Counted from the first letter of the stretch, positions 46,619 to 56,474 are shown. The stretch is DNA of 64,000 nt from Dokdonella_A sp046347015 (GCA_046347015.1 JAXMHA010000002.1:124001-188000); one strand, 5' to 3'. Program-made: numbers and translations. Notes: a model not told the origin generated them from the sequence alone.

Positions 46619-48859
46619 ATGAACGACGCCCCTGCGCTCCCCGAAATCCCGGGCTACCGGCTGATCCAGCCGCTCGGGCGCGGCGGCATGGCGTCGGTCT
46701 GGCTCGCCACGCAGGAATCCCTCGACCGCAGCGTCGCGATCAAGATCCTCGATCCTCCGCGCGCGGCCGGCGAGGAATGGCTGCAGCGGTTCGCGAGCGA
46801 AGCGCACACGATCGCGCGCCTCGACCATCCGAACGTCGTCGGCATCTTCGACGTCGGGCGCACGTCCGACGGCCGGCCCTACTACACGATGCCGTACCTG
46901 CCGAACGGTGACCTTTCCGCGCGCATCCCGTACACCGATCCTGCCGCCCTGCTCGAAGTGTCGCGCGCGCTCGCCGACGCACTCGGCCACGCGCACGAGC
47001 AAGGCATCATCCATCGTGACGTCAAGCCCGAGAACGTGCTGTTCGATCGCTTCGACCGGCCGCTGCTGGCGGACTTCGGGATCGCGCTCGATGCGATCCC
47101 CGGCCATCGCATCACGCAATCCGGCGCGCTGCTCGGCTCCTCGAACTACATGAGTCCCGAACAGGCGCGCGGCCTGCCGCTCGATGGCCGGTCGGACCTC
47201 TACAGCCTCGGCGTGCTGTGCTACGAAATGCTGACCGGCGAGCTGCCGTTCCGCGGCAGCGGACCCCTGTCGGTCGCGCTCGCCCACCTCGAAGCGCGGA
47301 TTCCACGCTTGCCGCCGCAGCATCGGGCCTGGCAACCGCTGATCGACCGCGCGCTCGCGAAGCAGCCGGCCGAACGCCCGCAGGATGCCGCCCAGTTCCT
47401 CGCGCTGCTGAACGCCGTCGATGCGCGCCTCAACGCGCCGCCGCCGGGGCCGGTGCTCCGCTTCGTGCGCGAGGGCGTCGACCGGATCACGGCGGTGCGA
47501 CGGCCGGTCCGGGTGGCCATCACCGGCGCCGCGCTGCTTTCCGCGATCGGCATCATGCTGGCCGTGATGCCGCATGCACCCGGACCACCGACCGCAGCGA
47601 TGACGGGCACCGCGCCGGCCGCGGACATCAGCGGTGAAATCGGCGGGCGCAAGGCGTCGCACGCCCCCCCCGTGCGCAATGTCACGGTCGCTTCCCTCGA
47701 CATGGCGCCACTGCCCGATGTATATGGCCCCCCGGTGTCACTGGCCGGCATCGACGAAGCCGCCATCGCGCGGCAGATGAAGGCGGCCGAACGCCTGGCA
47801 TCGGCAGGACACGTGGCGACGCCGAAAGGCGACAGCGCCGTCGACGCATACCTGCGCGTCCTCGCAATGGACCCGAAGCGCGGCGAAGCCCGGCAAGCCC
47901 TGGACGGGCTCGCCGGGTTGCTCGCGAAGAAACTGGCCCCGGCAATCGCGGCCGATGACGTCAAATCGGCCCGGACGATCCTGGTTGAAGGCGAGGCGCT
48001 CGCCGCACGCCTCGAAGGCACCGATTCCGAAGGCGTCCCGGCGCTGACCCGGATGATCGACCACGACGTCGGGGCGCGGATTGGCCGGATCGGAGATGGC
48101 CTCGTGGTGGCCCCGCTGCAGACATGGCGCGAACTGCTGCCCGAGTTGGCGAAGGTCGACGATGCCGCCGCGACGAGGGTCCGCGATACGCTGGCCGCCA
48201 AGCGCCATCTGCTCGCAGTGGGTGGCCCGCTCCGGGATCACGGCGGCCCCGCCCTGTTGATCGTCCCAGCGGCATCCGGAAACGCGCCGGACGAACCACC
48301 GTTCGCGATCGCCGTGCACGCCGTTGGCCGCGGGGATTGGGCCGCGTTCGCGAATCCCGCGAACCGCAAGCCGTCGGGGTGCCGCATTCCCGGCAAGCTG
48401 CTGTCGCGATTCCGCGGCCTCGACTGGCGCGACCCCGGATTCACGCAGGACAACGGCCAACCCGCGGTCTGCGTCAGTTGGGACGACGCCGAAGCGTACG
48501 CCCGCTGGCTATCGCAGCACACCGGACATACGTACCGGTTGCCGAGTGAGCGCGAATGGATCCTCGCGTCCCGCGACGCCAGCCTTGCGGCGACCATGCC
48601 CCAGGTGCAGGCGAGTGACAAGGACCATGAGGCGCGTGCAGTCCGGGCCGACGCCGATCTCGCGGGGATTTGGCTCTCCGGATGCGCGAAGCAGGGCCGC
48701 GACCATCGCACGTGCGAGTCACGCTGGTTCTCGCGACTGCCGTCCGGCGCCGGCAACGGGTCCGGTCCCGGCGATGCGGACGCGGACGTCGGTTACACGA
48801 CGATCGGCATCCGCCTCGTGCGCGAACTCGACGCACAGGAACTCGCCGCGGCAAAGTGA
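46619..48859 (+). CDS. Ser/Thr protein kinase fused to an FGE-sulfatase-like domain
   Basis: 746 residues. The N-terminal Hanks kinase (residues 1-275) is complete: LGRGGMASVWLA loop, Lys42 in VAIKIL, HRDVKPENVL, LADFGIAL and the SSNYMSPEQARG activation segment. One membrane helix (VAITGAALLSAIGIMLAV) separates it from a periplasmic ~400-residue part ending in a formylglycine-generating-enzyme/SUMF1-like domain (NGQPAVCVSWDDAEAYARWL, YRLPSEREWILASRDA). FGE family domains of this kind (PvdO/EgtB-like) usually bind ligands or act on cysteine; catalysis here is unproven. Confidence 0.92.
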   Translation: MNDAPALPEIPGYRLIQPLGRGGMASVWLATQESLDRSVAIKILDPPRAAGEEWLQRFASEAHTIARLDHPNVVGIFDVGRTSDGRPYYTMPYLPNGDLSARIPYTDPAALLEVSRALADALGHAHEQGIIHRDVKPENVLFDRFDRPLLADFGIALDAIPGHRITQSGALLGSSNYMSPEQARGLPLDGRSDLYSLGVLCYEMLTGELPFRGSGPLSVALAHLEARIPRLPPQHRAWQPLIDRALAKQPAERPQDAAQFLALLNAVDARLNAPPPGPVLRFVREGVDRITAVRRPVRVAITGAALLSAIGIMLAVMPHAPGPPTAAMTGTAPAADISGEIGGRKASHAPPVRNVTVASLDMAPLPDVYGPPVSLAGIDEAAIARQMKAAERLASAGHVATPKGDSAVDAYLRVLAMDPKRGEARQALDGLAGLLAKKLAPAIAADDVKSARTILVEGEALAARLEGTDSEGVPALTRMIDHDVGARIGRIGDGLVVAPLQTWRELLPELAKVDDAAATRVRDTLAAKRHLLAVGGPLRDHGGPALLIVPAASGNAPDEPPFAIAVHAVGRGDWAAFANPANRKPSGCRIPGKLLSRFRGLDWRDPGFTQDNGQPAVCVSWDDAEAYARWLSQHTGHTYRLPSEREWILASRDASLAATMPQVQASDKDHEARAVRADADLAGIWLSGCAKQGRDHRTCESRWFSRLPSGAGNGSGPGDADADVGYTTIGIRLVRELDAQELAAAK

Positions 48860-48969
48860 GCCGCGGCGCCGTTCTGCTACGCTGGCGCAGGCGGACCCGA
48901 TCACGGCCGGTTGTTCGGGAACGATTCGAGGTTCCGGCGGCTCCGGCAGCGAATTGATCGGGCGCCCAC

Positions 48970-49668
48970 ATGACTCCCGCGTCCGTCCCACCAGAACCTG
49001 CCAAGATGCGACCGCTCTACATCCAGCGTTACCTGATCACGGGCTTGCTGACCTTCATTCCGATCTGGCTGACCTGGACGGTCTTCAAGTTCATCTTCAC
49101 CCTGCTGTCCGGCCTCGGCTCGCCGCTGGTGTCGGCATTCACGGCCGGGCTCGGCGCGCTGTCACCGGGACTTTCACGGGCGGTGACGGAAAGCGGTGTC
49201 GGCTCGCTGCTCGCATTCATCATTACGCTGCTGGCGCTGTACGCGCTCGGCTTTGCGGCCAACCGCGTTTTCGGCCGCAGGCTGCTGGCCGCGGTGGACC
49301 GGCTGATGGCCCGGATCCCGGTGGTGCACACGATCTACGGCGGCGCGAAGAAGTTGACCGGAATGCTGCAGACCAAGCCGACCGGCACGCAGCGCGTCGT
49401 GCTGATTGATTTTCCGTCCCCGGAATTGAAGAGCGTCGGCTTCGTCACCCGCGTGTTCCGTGATGCGAACGGCACCGAACTCGCGGCGGTCTACGTTCCG
49501 ACCACACCGAACCCCACCGGCGGCTACCTCGAAGTCGTTCCGATCGATCGCCTCGTGGCGACGGACTGGAGCGTCGATCAAGCGATGGCGTTCATCCTGT
49601 CGGCGGGCGCCGCGGCGCCGGACGTGCTGCCCTTCCGCATCGACCGCGCCGAATCAGCCGCCAGGTGA
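48970..49668 (+). CDS. DUF502 family membrane protein
   Basis: 232 residues of the DUF502 family: two N-terminal membrane helices (YLITGLLTFIPIWLTWTVFK and LLAFIITLLALYALGF) and a soluble domain with IPVVHTIYGGAKKLTGML and VYVPTTPNPTGGYLEVVP, the family signatures. Function is not established. It starts at ATG 48970, about 110 bases after the kinase gene, and is convergent with the SRPBCC gene. Confidence 0.92.
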   Translation: MTPASVPPEPAKMRPLYIQRYLITGLLTFIPIWLTWTVFKFIFTLLSGLGSPLVSAFTAGLGALSPGLSRAVTESGVGSLLAFIITLLALYALGFAANRVFGRRLLAAVDRLMARIPVVHTIYGGAKKLTGMLQTKPTGTQRVVLIDFPSPELKSVGFVTRVFRDANGTELAAVYVPTTPNPTGGYLEVVPIDRLVATDWSVDQAMAFILSAGAAAPDVLPFRIDRAESAAR

Positions 49669-49693
49669 CACGGCCGAGTTCACGGCCGCCGCG

Positions 49694-50173
49694 CTATTTG
49701 CGCGCGAAGATCGACTTCAGATTGTCGAGGCCCGCCTGATAGACCGCGGCCATCGTGCCGGTTGCCGTCGCGTCGTCGGCGCCCTCGGCGGGCTGCGGTC
49801 CCTGGTCCTTGCGCTTGAAGGTGCCGGACCACGTGACCTTGGTGGTGTGCTCGTCCAGTTCGTCGACGTGGACGCTCGACTCGTACGCGGTGACCGGCAG
49901 CACGCCGTCCAGTATCGCGTAACGGAACCGCCGCCGCGCCGGATACATGGCCAGGAGTTCCTCGCGGATCGTGCCGCCGTCACCCAAGGTCAACCGGCGC
50001 ACGGCCCCGGCCGACTGGCTCTTCCCCGATATGATTTCAGTCCGGCGGACCGCGGGGTGCCAGGATTCGAGTGAATCGAACCGGCTGACCGTTTCCCAGA
50101 CCCGATCGGGTGGAGCGTCAATCGTCACGCTCTTGCTGACGCTCAGCACTGGCGCGGAACTGGTTTTCGACAT
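49694..50173 (-). CDS. SRPBCC family (polyketide cyclase-like) protein
   Basis: 159 residues with the START/SRPBCC lipid-binding fold: SVTIDAPPDRVWETVSRFDS at the N-terminus, GGTIREELLAM, a central strand set (YAILDGVLPVTAYESSVHVD) and the long C-terminal helix (GTMAAVYQAGLDNLKSIFA). It is similar to MxaD/polyketide cyclase-like proteins; the ligand is unknown. AAGGAGG stands 7 bases before the ATG at 50173. Confidence 0.88.
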   Translation of the reverse strand: MSKTSSAPVLSVSKSVTIDAPPDRVWETVSRFDSLESWHPAVRRTEIISGKSQSAGAVRRLTLGDGGTIREELLAMYPARRRFRYAILDGVLPVTAYESSVHVDELDEHTTKVTWSGTFKRKDQGPQPAEGADDATATGTMAAVYQAGLDNLKSIFARK

Positions 50174-50377
50174 GACCAAACCTCCTTGCGGAATTCAACG
50201 GGGTCGCCTTCTCCGCGCACGTCGTGCGCGCTGGCTGCCAGCATCCGGGCAAGAGTCCAAGCCTCGTCGTCACAACGACGGACGGCCCGGCGGCGCAATC
50301 CGCGCCGTGGGACCGGCCCACGACCCGAACGGGTGTAGCGGTCCCACAACATTTTGTCGTTCCCCCGGGAATCTACT

Positions 50378-51760
50378 CTACACCGGGAGCCGCAAATTGG
50401 GGCTACTCAACGTGACATTGGCGTTGTAGCGCTGGCGCAACACGTCGGCGAGCTTGCCACGGGCCGGGTCTTCGCCATGGACGAGCGCGACCCGCGGATG
50501 CGCGGCGATCTTCTCATACCAGTCGACCAGCCCGGCTTGGTCGGCGTGCGCGGAAAGCCCGCCCACGGTGTGGATCGACGCCCTGACTTCGATCTCGTCA
50601 TTGAAGAGACGCACACTGCGGGCGCCTTCGACCAACAGGCGGCCGAGAGTACCGCGCGCCTGGTAACCGACGATGACGACCTGCGCGGCCGGTCGTCCGA
50701 GGTTGTGGCGCAAATGGTGGCGGATGCGCCCACCTGTGCACATGCCGGACCCCGCGATGATGACGGCCCCGGACTTGATCTCGTTGATTTCGCGGGACTG
50801 CTCGCCGGAAACCGACAGGACCAGGTTCGGCAAGTGCAACGGATGCGGACGTTGGGCCCACAACCGGCGCGCATCGGCATCCCAGAGTTCCTCGTGGCGG
50901 CCGTAAACCTCGGTGACCCGGACTGCCATCGGACTGTCGAGGAAGATCCTGAAGTCGCCCAGGCCCCATGCATCGAAGTGCTCGGCGAAGAAGTACAGGA
51001 TTTCCTGCGTCCGCCCGACCGCGAAGGCCGGAATGACGACGTTGCCGCGCGTGCGGCGCGCGGTCTCGAGGATCGACGCGAGTTCCGCCTCGGTGTCGGC
51101 CCGGCCGCGATGCTGGCGGTCGCCGTAGGTCGATTCCATCAACACGAGATCCGCCTGGCCGATGGTTTCCGGATCGCACAGGATCGGCGAGCCCTTCTGG
51201 CCGAGGTCGCCGGAAAATACGAGGGTGCGCGCGCCGCCATCCTCGTGTGCGGTCAGTTCGACGATGGCCGATCCGAGGATGTGGCCGGCGTCGTGCAGCG
51301 TCAAATCGACACCCGGCAGGATGGTCCCGGCCGTACGATATTCGAGCGGGCGCATCAGCGCGGTGGCCGCATCGACATCGGCCTGGGTGTAGAGGATCGG
51401 AAGTGGCGCGCGTTCCGGGTGGTGCCGTTGCTCGGCTTCGGCATCCATCGCCGCGATGTGGGCGATGTCGGCCAGCATGATCCTCGCGAGGTCGATCGTG
51501 GCCGGGTGGGTGAAGATCGGACCACGAAAGCCCCGTTTCACCAGCAGGGGGACCCGCCCGGTGTGATCGATATGCGCGTGGCTCAATACCAGCGCATCGA
51601 TCGAAGTTGGGTCGAACCCGAACGCGGCGGCATTGCGGGCCTCGTCCTTGGCCGACCCCTGGATCATGCCGCAGTCGAGCAGCACGGTTTTCCCGGCCGC
51701 GTGGACCCGATGACATGAACCAGTCACCTCTCCCGCGGCCCCGAAGAACTCGACGTCCAT
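50378..51760 (-). CDS. MBL-fold RNA-specificity (beta-CASP) exonuclease-like protein
   Basis: 460-residue metallo-beta-lactamase/beta-CASP protein related to archaeal-type CPSF and YsH1 nucleases. Zinc-ligand motif LSHAHIDHTG, later DAGHILGSA and FSGDLGQKG, then the beta-CASP part with MESTYGDRQH, IPAFAVGRTQEILYF, GSGMCTGGRI and HTVGGLSAHADQAGLVDW. It likely processes RNA. It is monocistronic and convergent with nothing nearby; the 204 bp after it hold no gene. Confidence 0.92.
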   Translation of the reverse strand: MDVEFFGAAGEVTGSCHRVHAAGKTVLLDCGMIQGSAKDEARNAAAFGFDPTSIDALVLSHAHIDHTGRVPLLVKRGFRGPIFTHPATIDLARIMLADIAHIAAMDAEAEQRHHPERAPLPILYTQADVDAATALMRPLEYRTAGTILPGVDLTLHDAGHILGSAIVELTAHEDGGARTLVFSGDLGQKGSPILCDPETIGQADLVLMESTYGDRQHRGRADTEAELASILETARRTRGNVVIPAFAVGRTQEILYFFAEHFDAWGLGDFRIFLDSPMAVRVTEVYGRHEELWDADARRLWAQRPHPLHLPNLVLSVSGEQSREINEIKSGAVIIAGSGMCTGGRIRHHLRHNLGRPAAQVVIVGYQARGTLGRLLVEGARSVRLFNDEIEVRASIHTVGGLSAHADQAGLVDWYEKIAAHPRVALVHGEDPARGKLADVLRQRYNANVTLSSPNLRLPV

Positions 51761-52176
51761 GGCGTCTCCCTGCGTGGGTCTTGGCGCGCATTATGGATCA
51801 TGCCGCTCTGCCGCTCCCGGCCGCCGTCGCAAACCTCCCGTCCCGGCGCCCGCCCGGCAGGGTCCCGGAACCCGCCGGAACCCACCCGGCACGCTGGCCA
51901 ATGACCTTCGGCACTGCCGCATGCGGCCCGTTCCGCCGATGATCGCGCGGCGTTCCTGTGCCTTGCCGACCCACGGCGGCTTTTCCGACGGGTCGAGCCT
52001 CCGTGCGCCCGTGCTTGCATGGCGTGATCGCAACACCATCTGTTGCGGGTAAACGTGAAGTCCCGCTGCGCTGCGGTGCCGTGGAGTCTGGAGGAAACGG
52101 AATGAAGATCGACGACCACGGGACGAAGCCTGCAACGGCACCCGCGCCGGCGATGGAACCCACTCGAGGAACCGAC
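51761..52176. other. Divergent intergenic region between beta-CASP and M13 peptidase genes
   Basis: About 416 bp with no credible gene in its first 340 bases. GGAGG at 52090-52094, seven bases before an in-frame ATG at 52102, means the M13 gene may start there. Promoters for both divergent genes must lie here, but no clear -10/-35 pair stands out. Confidence 0.45.
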
Positions 52177-54237
52177 ATGAACCTGAACACCCTGAAGCCC
52201 CTTGCCCTCGCCGTCGGCGTGACGCTCGGATCGGGCGTCGTGCCCGCCGCATCCGCTGCAACCGGCAATTTCGATGTCGCCGAGCTCGACACCGCGGTCA
52301 GCCCGTGCCAGGACTTCAATGCCTACGTCAACGCCAAGTGGGTTGCCGCGAACCCGATCCCGGCCGACCAGACGCGCTGGGGCGCATTCAATATCCTGCG
52401 CGAGAAGAGCCTCGCCGAGCAGCACGAGATCGTCGAGGCCGCCGCGAAGGCTGCCGCGCATGCAAAACCTGGATCGATCGAGCAGAAGATCGGATACCTC
52501 TACGCTTCCGGAATGGACGAGGCAAAGGTCGACAAGGCGGGTTTCAATCCGATCAAGCCGCGGCTCGAAGCCATCGGCGCACTGAAGAACGGGGCGGACG
52601 TCGCCGCCTTCATCACCAGGGAGTACACGGAAGGGAACGGCTATGTGTTCTCGTTCGGCTCCGGCGCGGATTTCAACGATGCCAAGGTGCAGATCGGCTT
52701 CGTGTTCCAGGACGGCCTTGGCCTGCCGACACGCGACTACTACCTCGAGGCCCAGTTCAAGCCGATTCGTGACGCCTATGTCGCCTACGTCGCGAAGTCA
52801 TTCGAGCTGACCGGCGTTCCGGCCACCGAAGCAAAGCGCAAGGCGGACGCGGTGCTTGCGTTTGAAACCGAACTCGCGAAGGCCTCGCTCTCCCCGACCG
52901 AACTTCGCGACATCGACAACCAGTACCATTTCGTCAGCGTTGCCGAAGCGGACCGGACCAGCCCGCATTTCTCGTGGGCGAAGTTCTTCGCCGCGCAGGG
53001 TGTCGACGTCGGCAAGGGCTTCTCGCTGTCGCAGCCGAAGTTCATTGCCGAGTTCGACAAGCTGATTGCCACGGCGCCGACCGCGCAATGGCGGGACTAC
53101 CTGGCGTTCCACACCATCGACGACGCCGCGGAGAACCTCTCGACGCCATTCGTCGACAACCACTTCGGTTTCTACGGCAAGACGCTGTCCGGCCAGCCGG
53201 AACAGAAGCCACGCTGGAAACGCGTGCTGGGTTCGGTGAATCATGCGATGGGCATGGGCCTCGGCGAGTTGTACGTCGCGAAGTACTTCCCCGACAAGGC
53301 CAAGGCCCGCGCCGAGATACTGGTCACCAACGTCCGCGATGCCCTCAAACGGCGCATCGAGGGCCTCGACTGGATGAGCGCGGAGACGAAGCAGAAGGCC
53401 CTCGCCAAGTGGGCGTTGTTCCTGCCGAAGATCGGTTTCCCGGACAAGGGCGAGTGGCGTGACTGGAACGGCCTCGCGGTCACCCCGGACAACTGGTTCG
53501 CCAACCTCGAGGCGGCGGCGAAGTTCAACTACCGCTACGACATCGGCAAGATCGGCAAGCCGACCGACAGGAAGGAATGGCACATGACGCCGCAAACCGT
53601 CAATGCCTACTACAACCCGACCGACAACACGATCAACTTCCCGGCCGCGATCCTGCAACCACCGTTCTTCTACGCCGACGGCGACGATGCGTTGAACTAC
53701 GGCGGCATCGGCGCGGTGATCGGCCACGAGGCGAGCCACGGGTTCGACGACCAAGGCAGCCAGTTCGACGGTTACGGCAACCGGTCGAACTGGTGGACGC
53801 CTGCGGACAAGAAGCAGTTCGAGGCGCGTACCGGCGAGCTGGTCAAGCAGTTCGACGCCTACACTCCGATCAAGAACAAGCCCGACCTGCACGTCAACGG
53901 CAAGCTGACGCTCGGCGAGAACATCGCCGATCTCGGCGGCGTCAACATTGCCTACGACGCCCTGCAGGCGGCGCTCAAGTCCGACCCGAAGGAGGCCGCG
54001 GAAAAGATCGGCGGATTCACGGAGGACCAGCGCTTCTTCCTTAACTGGGCACGGGTGTGGCGTGCCAGCACGCGCGAGAAGGCGGAAGAACTGCAGATCA
54101 ATACCGACCCGCACTCGCCGGCGTCGATCCGCGCATTTGCGCCGCTGACGAACATGCCGCAGTTCGCCGAGGCATTCCAGTGCAAGGTCGGCGACAAGAT
54201 GGTGCGACCCGCCGACCAGCGGGTGAAGATCTGGTGA
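52177..54237 (+). CDS. Exported M13 (neprilysin-like) zinc metallopeptidase
   Basis: 686-residue M13-family endopeptidase. The signal peptide (LKPLALAVGVTLGSGVVPAASA) follows the ATG at 52177. The N-terminal domain starts SPCQDFNAYVNAKWVAANPI, the catalytic domain has NAYYNPTDNTINFPAAILQP, the zinc site GHEASHGFDDQGS (HExxH near residue 517) and the third ligand region GENIADLGGVNIAYDAL. The C-terminus VRPADQRVKIW is canonical. A start at 52102 with a stronger GGAGG would add 25 residues before the signal peptide. It probably degrades peptides in the periplasm or outside. Confidence 0.94.
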   Translation: MNLNTLKPLALAVGVTLGSGVVPAASAATGNFDVAELDTAVSPCQDFNAYVNAKWVAANPIPADQTRWGAFNILREKSLAEQHEIVEAAAKAAAHAKPGSIEQKIGYLYASGMDEAKVDKAGFNPIKPRLEAIGALKNGADVAAFITREYTEGNGYVFSFGSGADFNDAKVQIGFVFQDGLGLPTRDYYLEAQFKPIRDAYVAYVAKSFELTGVPATEAKRKADAVLAFETELAKASLSPTELRDIDNQYHFVSVAEADRTSPHFSWAKFFAAQGVDVGKGFSLSQPKFIAEFDKLIATAPTAQWRDYLAFHTIDDAAENLSTPFVDNHFGFYGKTLSGQPEQKPRWKRVLGSVNHAMGMGLGELYVAKYFPDKAKARAEILVTNVRDALKRRIEGLDWMSAETKQKALAKWALFLPKIGFPDKGEWRDWNGLAVTPDNWFANLEAAAKFNYRYDIGKIGKPTDRKEWHMTPQTVNAYYNPTDNTINFPAAILQPPFFYADGDDALNYGGIGAVIGHEASHGFDDQGSQFDGYGNRSNWWTPADKKQFEARTGELVKQFDAYTPIKNKPDLHVNGKLTLGENIADLGGVNIAYDALQAALKSDPKEAAEKIGGFTEDQRFFLNWARVWRASTREKAEELQINTDPHSPASIRAFAPLTNMPQFAEAFQCKVGDKMVRPADQRVKIW

Positions 54238-54293
54238 CGAAGTGATCGGGGCGCGGCCGGTGCGACGCACCGGCTGCGCCGCCAGCCGCCGCT

Positions 54294-55136
54294 TCAGGGT
54301 TTGACGAAGCGCAGCGTCATCCGGTCGGATTCACCGATCGCCTTCATCCGTTCGTGCTCGCCGGCGGGACCGGCGAGGTTCGGCGGCAGCCGGTGCACGT
54401 TGATGTCTTCCGGATCGTTCGGGTTGGCGTTGATCTCCGAGACCCCGGTCAGCCGGAAGCCGGTGTCGAGTCCGAGCTGGATCAGGTAATCCTCCGGCAG
54501 GCGGTGCAGCGCCGCCGAACTCTGCCGCGCATTCGCAAATGGCTTCGCGCGGTGTTCGGTGACCCCGAAGATTCCGCCGGGCTTCAGTACCGCGTACGCC
54601 GCCTTGAACACCGCGGCGAGCGTCTCGGGGCTGTGGTTCATCCAGTCATGGGTGTTGCGGAACGTCAGCACCATGTCGGCCGACCCGTTCGGGCCCAGCG
54701 CGACGTGGTCCGGCGGCGCGAACGGCACGATCTTCCCGATGTGTCCGTAGACCGCGGGATCGGCCTTCAGCTTGGCCTCGAACCCTGCCGCCATGTGCCG
54801 CATCATTTCGTTCGGACCGTCCGCGGGTGGCGCCGCCTCGATCAGGTGCCCCTTGGCGTAGAGGAACGGCGCGAGGATTTCGGTGTACCAGCCGCCACCG
54901 GGTGCGAGCTCGATCACGGTCATGTCGGGCTTGATGCCGAAAAACTCCAGGGTCTCGACCGGATGCCGCCATTGGTCACGCGCCTTGTTCGCCGGCGAGC
55001 GCCATGCGCCAGCGGCGGCTTCGCGCAACATCGCCGCGTTGTCGCCTGATAACGCGATCGGTCCGGCCACGGCTCCCGCGGTGGAAACCATGGCCAGGGC
55101 CAGGACCAGCACGATTCGTTGCAGCGGTTTCATCAT
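54294..55136 (-). CDS. Exported class I SAM-dependent methyltransferase-like protein
   Basis: 280 residues with a signal peptide (IVLVLALAMVSTAGAVAG) and a methyltransferase fold: VIELAPGGGWYTEIL is the SAM-binding motif I, DMVLTFRNTHDWMNH motif II-like, and VLKPGGIFGVTEHR motif III-like. An exported methyltransferase is odd because SAM is cytosolic, so it may be a non-catalytic or anchored variant. This exported family (PA-like, often annotated 'methyltransferase') is widespread in proteobacteria. Starts at 55136 or 55133. Confidence 0.85.
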   Translation of the reverse strand: MMKPLQRIVLVLALAMVSTAGAVAGPIALSGDNAAMLREAAAGAWRSPANKARDQWRHPVETLEFFGIKPDMTVIELAPGGGWYTEILAPFLYAKGHLIEAAPPADGPNEMMRHMAAGFEAKLKADPAVYGHIGKIVPFAPPDHVALGPNGSADMVLTFRNTHDWMNHSPETLAAVFKAAYAVLKPGGIFGVTEHRAKPFANARQSSAALHRLPEDYLIQLGLDTGFRLTGVSEINANPNDPEDINVHRLPPNLAGPAGEHERMKAIGESDRMTLRFVKP

Positions 55137-55233
55137 CACGGCTGCGCCTCCCGGGAAATGTCCGCCGGAAGGGTACACCCACGCCCCGCCAAGTCGTCAT
55201 CCGCCGCCGTCATGCGTCGCGATGGCCGCACCG

Positions 55234-55857
55234 TCAGTCCTGGCGAGGATGCGCGCGCCTTGCCGGCGGAGCCGGAGCGTGACGACTCGCCGCAGCTTCG
55301 AACCGTCCGGCGATGAGCAAGGCCATGAGCGACAGGAACACGGCGACGCCGATCACGAGCAGCCAGCGCCCGAGGCGCTGCTGGTCGCCAATCAGGTAGT
55401 TGGCGCACAACCGCTCGGGTGATGCGAGATACAGCCAGCCGAGCCGAAAGCACATCGCGATCGCCTCGGCGAAGAACACGCCGCGCACGACGAAACCCAT
55501 GCGGGGCCACGACAACGCGAAGGGCAAGCCCACCAGCAAGGGCAGCGAAGCAAACTTGGCGAATGCAACCCATGGAACATCGACCGCCGCGTCCATCGCG
55601 CGGGGCAGCATCCAGGGCAGTGACACGGCCGAAGCCAGCACCAGCCCCGTGACGCCGCCCGCGTCGAACCTTGCGAGACGGTTGCGAATGCACAAGGGAA
55701 CCAACGATGCGAGCCACCAACCGGCAATGGCGAGCAGCGGCATCTGCACCAGCATCTGCAACGTCATCGACGCTTCCAGCCATCGGCGGAAAGCGGGCGT
55801 CGCCATGACGAGGCCCGCCAGCACGGCGACGAGGGCCCGGGACAGCGGCGCGCGCAT
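55234..55857 (-). CDS. Membrane protein of the oxidase operon
   Basis: 207 residues with about five to six hydrophobic segments (ALVAVLAGLVMATPAF, MLVQMPLLAIAGWWLASLV, VTGLVLASAVSLPWMLPRAM, FASLPLLVGLPFALSW, LLVIGVAVFLSLMALLIAG) and a basic Pro/Ala-rich tail. The ATG shares one base with the SCO stop (TGATG), so it is translated with it. It is probably a helper for assembly or anchoring of the oxidase. No named family was recognised. Confidence 0.78.
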   Translation of the reverse strand: MRAPLSRALVAVLAGLVMATPAFRRWLEASMTLQMLVQMPLLAIAGWWLASLVPLCIRNRLARFDAGGVTGLVLASAVSLPWMLPRAMDAAVDVPWVAFAKFASLPLLVGLPFALSWPRMGFVVRGVFFAEAIAMCFRLGWLYLASPERLCANYLIGDQQRLGRWLLVIGVAVFLSLMALLIAGRFEAAASRHAPAPPARRAHPRQD

Positions 55858-56474
55858 CAGCGCGCAAGCCTCCCCTCGATGTAGTCGGCCACCACGGCCG
55901 GCTGGCCGGGATCGAAGACGTCGACCAGCCGCCCGTCGGGATCGACCACGGAGATCGACGCGTCGTGGACGAATCCGCCGAGGCCATCCGGAATGGCCTT
56001 GACCCCGAAGGCCCGAAGCAACGCGGCTCGAGCAGCGTCATTCACGGGCCGCGCGGCGGTCCACCCGATGCCACGATCGCGAAACTGCTGCTTGTAGCGC
56101 GCGAGCGCCGCCGGGTCGTCGTGTTCCGCATCGAACGTGATGCTCAACAAGTGCAGCCGACCCTGCTGCAGCGGGGCCGCGAGCAGGCCCTGCAACTGCG
56201 CGAAATCCCCACCGAGCACGGTGCAATACGTCATGCAGCGCGTATAGATGAAGTCGACGGCCAGCCACGCGCCGCGAAAATCCGCCATCGTCACGGCGGC
56301 ACCGGTACTGGTCTCGAGCGCGGCATCCGGGACGGCGGCCGGCCGCTTCCGCACGTCGAGGCGGTGTGCCGCCTGGGTGGTGAACACCTGGAATCGATCG
56401 GTGGCCGCCGCCAGCACGACGACGCCGGCCACCGCGATGGCGAGGCTAGCCAGCAGCGTTCGCAGGACGCTCAC
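55857..56474 (-). CDS. SCO1/SenC family copper chaperone
   Basis: Thioredoxin-fold SCO protein, 205 residues, that loads copper into the CuA site of the oxidase. It has one N-terminal membrane anchor (LLASLAIAVAGVVVLAAAT), the copper motif YTRCMTYC (CxxxC) and a His near VHDASISVVDPDGR. It lies after oxidase subunit I with a 29-base overlap and before the membrane protein, so it is clearly part of this operon. Confidence 0.92.
   Translation of the reverse strand: MSVLRTLLASLAIAVAGVVVLAAATDRFQVFTTQAAHRLDVRKRPAAVPDAALETSTGAAVTMADFRGAWLAVDFIYTRCMTYCTVLGGDFAQLQGLLAAPLQQGRLHLLSITFDAEHDDPAALARYKQQFRDRGIGWTAARPVNDAARAALLRAFGVKAIPDGLGGFVHDASISVVDPDGRLVDVFDPGQPAVVADYIEGRLAR

Noticed and set aside
47661..47672. 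Run of C in the kinase gene (CCCCCC near 47665) as a phase-variation tract
   Set aside because: The reading frame continues intact across it and short C runs are frequent at this GC content; nothing indicates switching.
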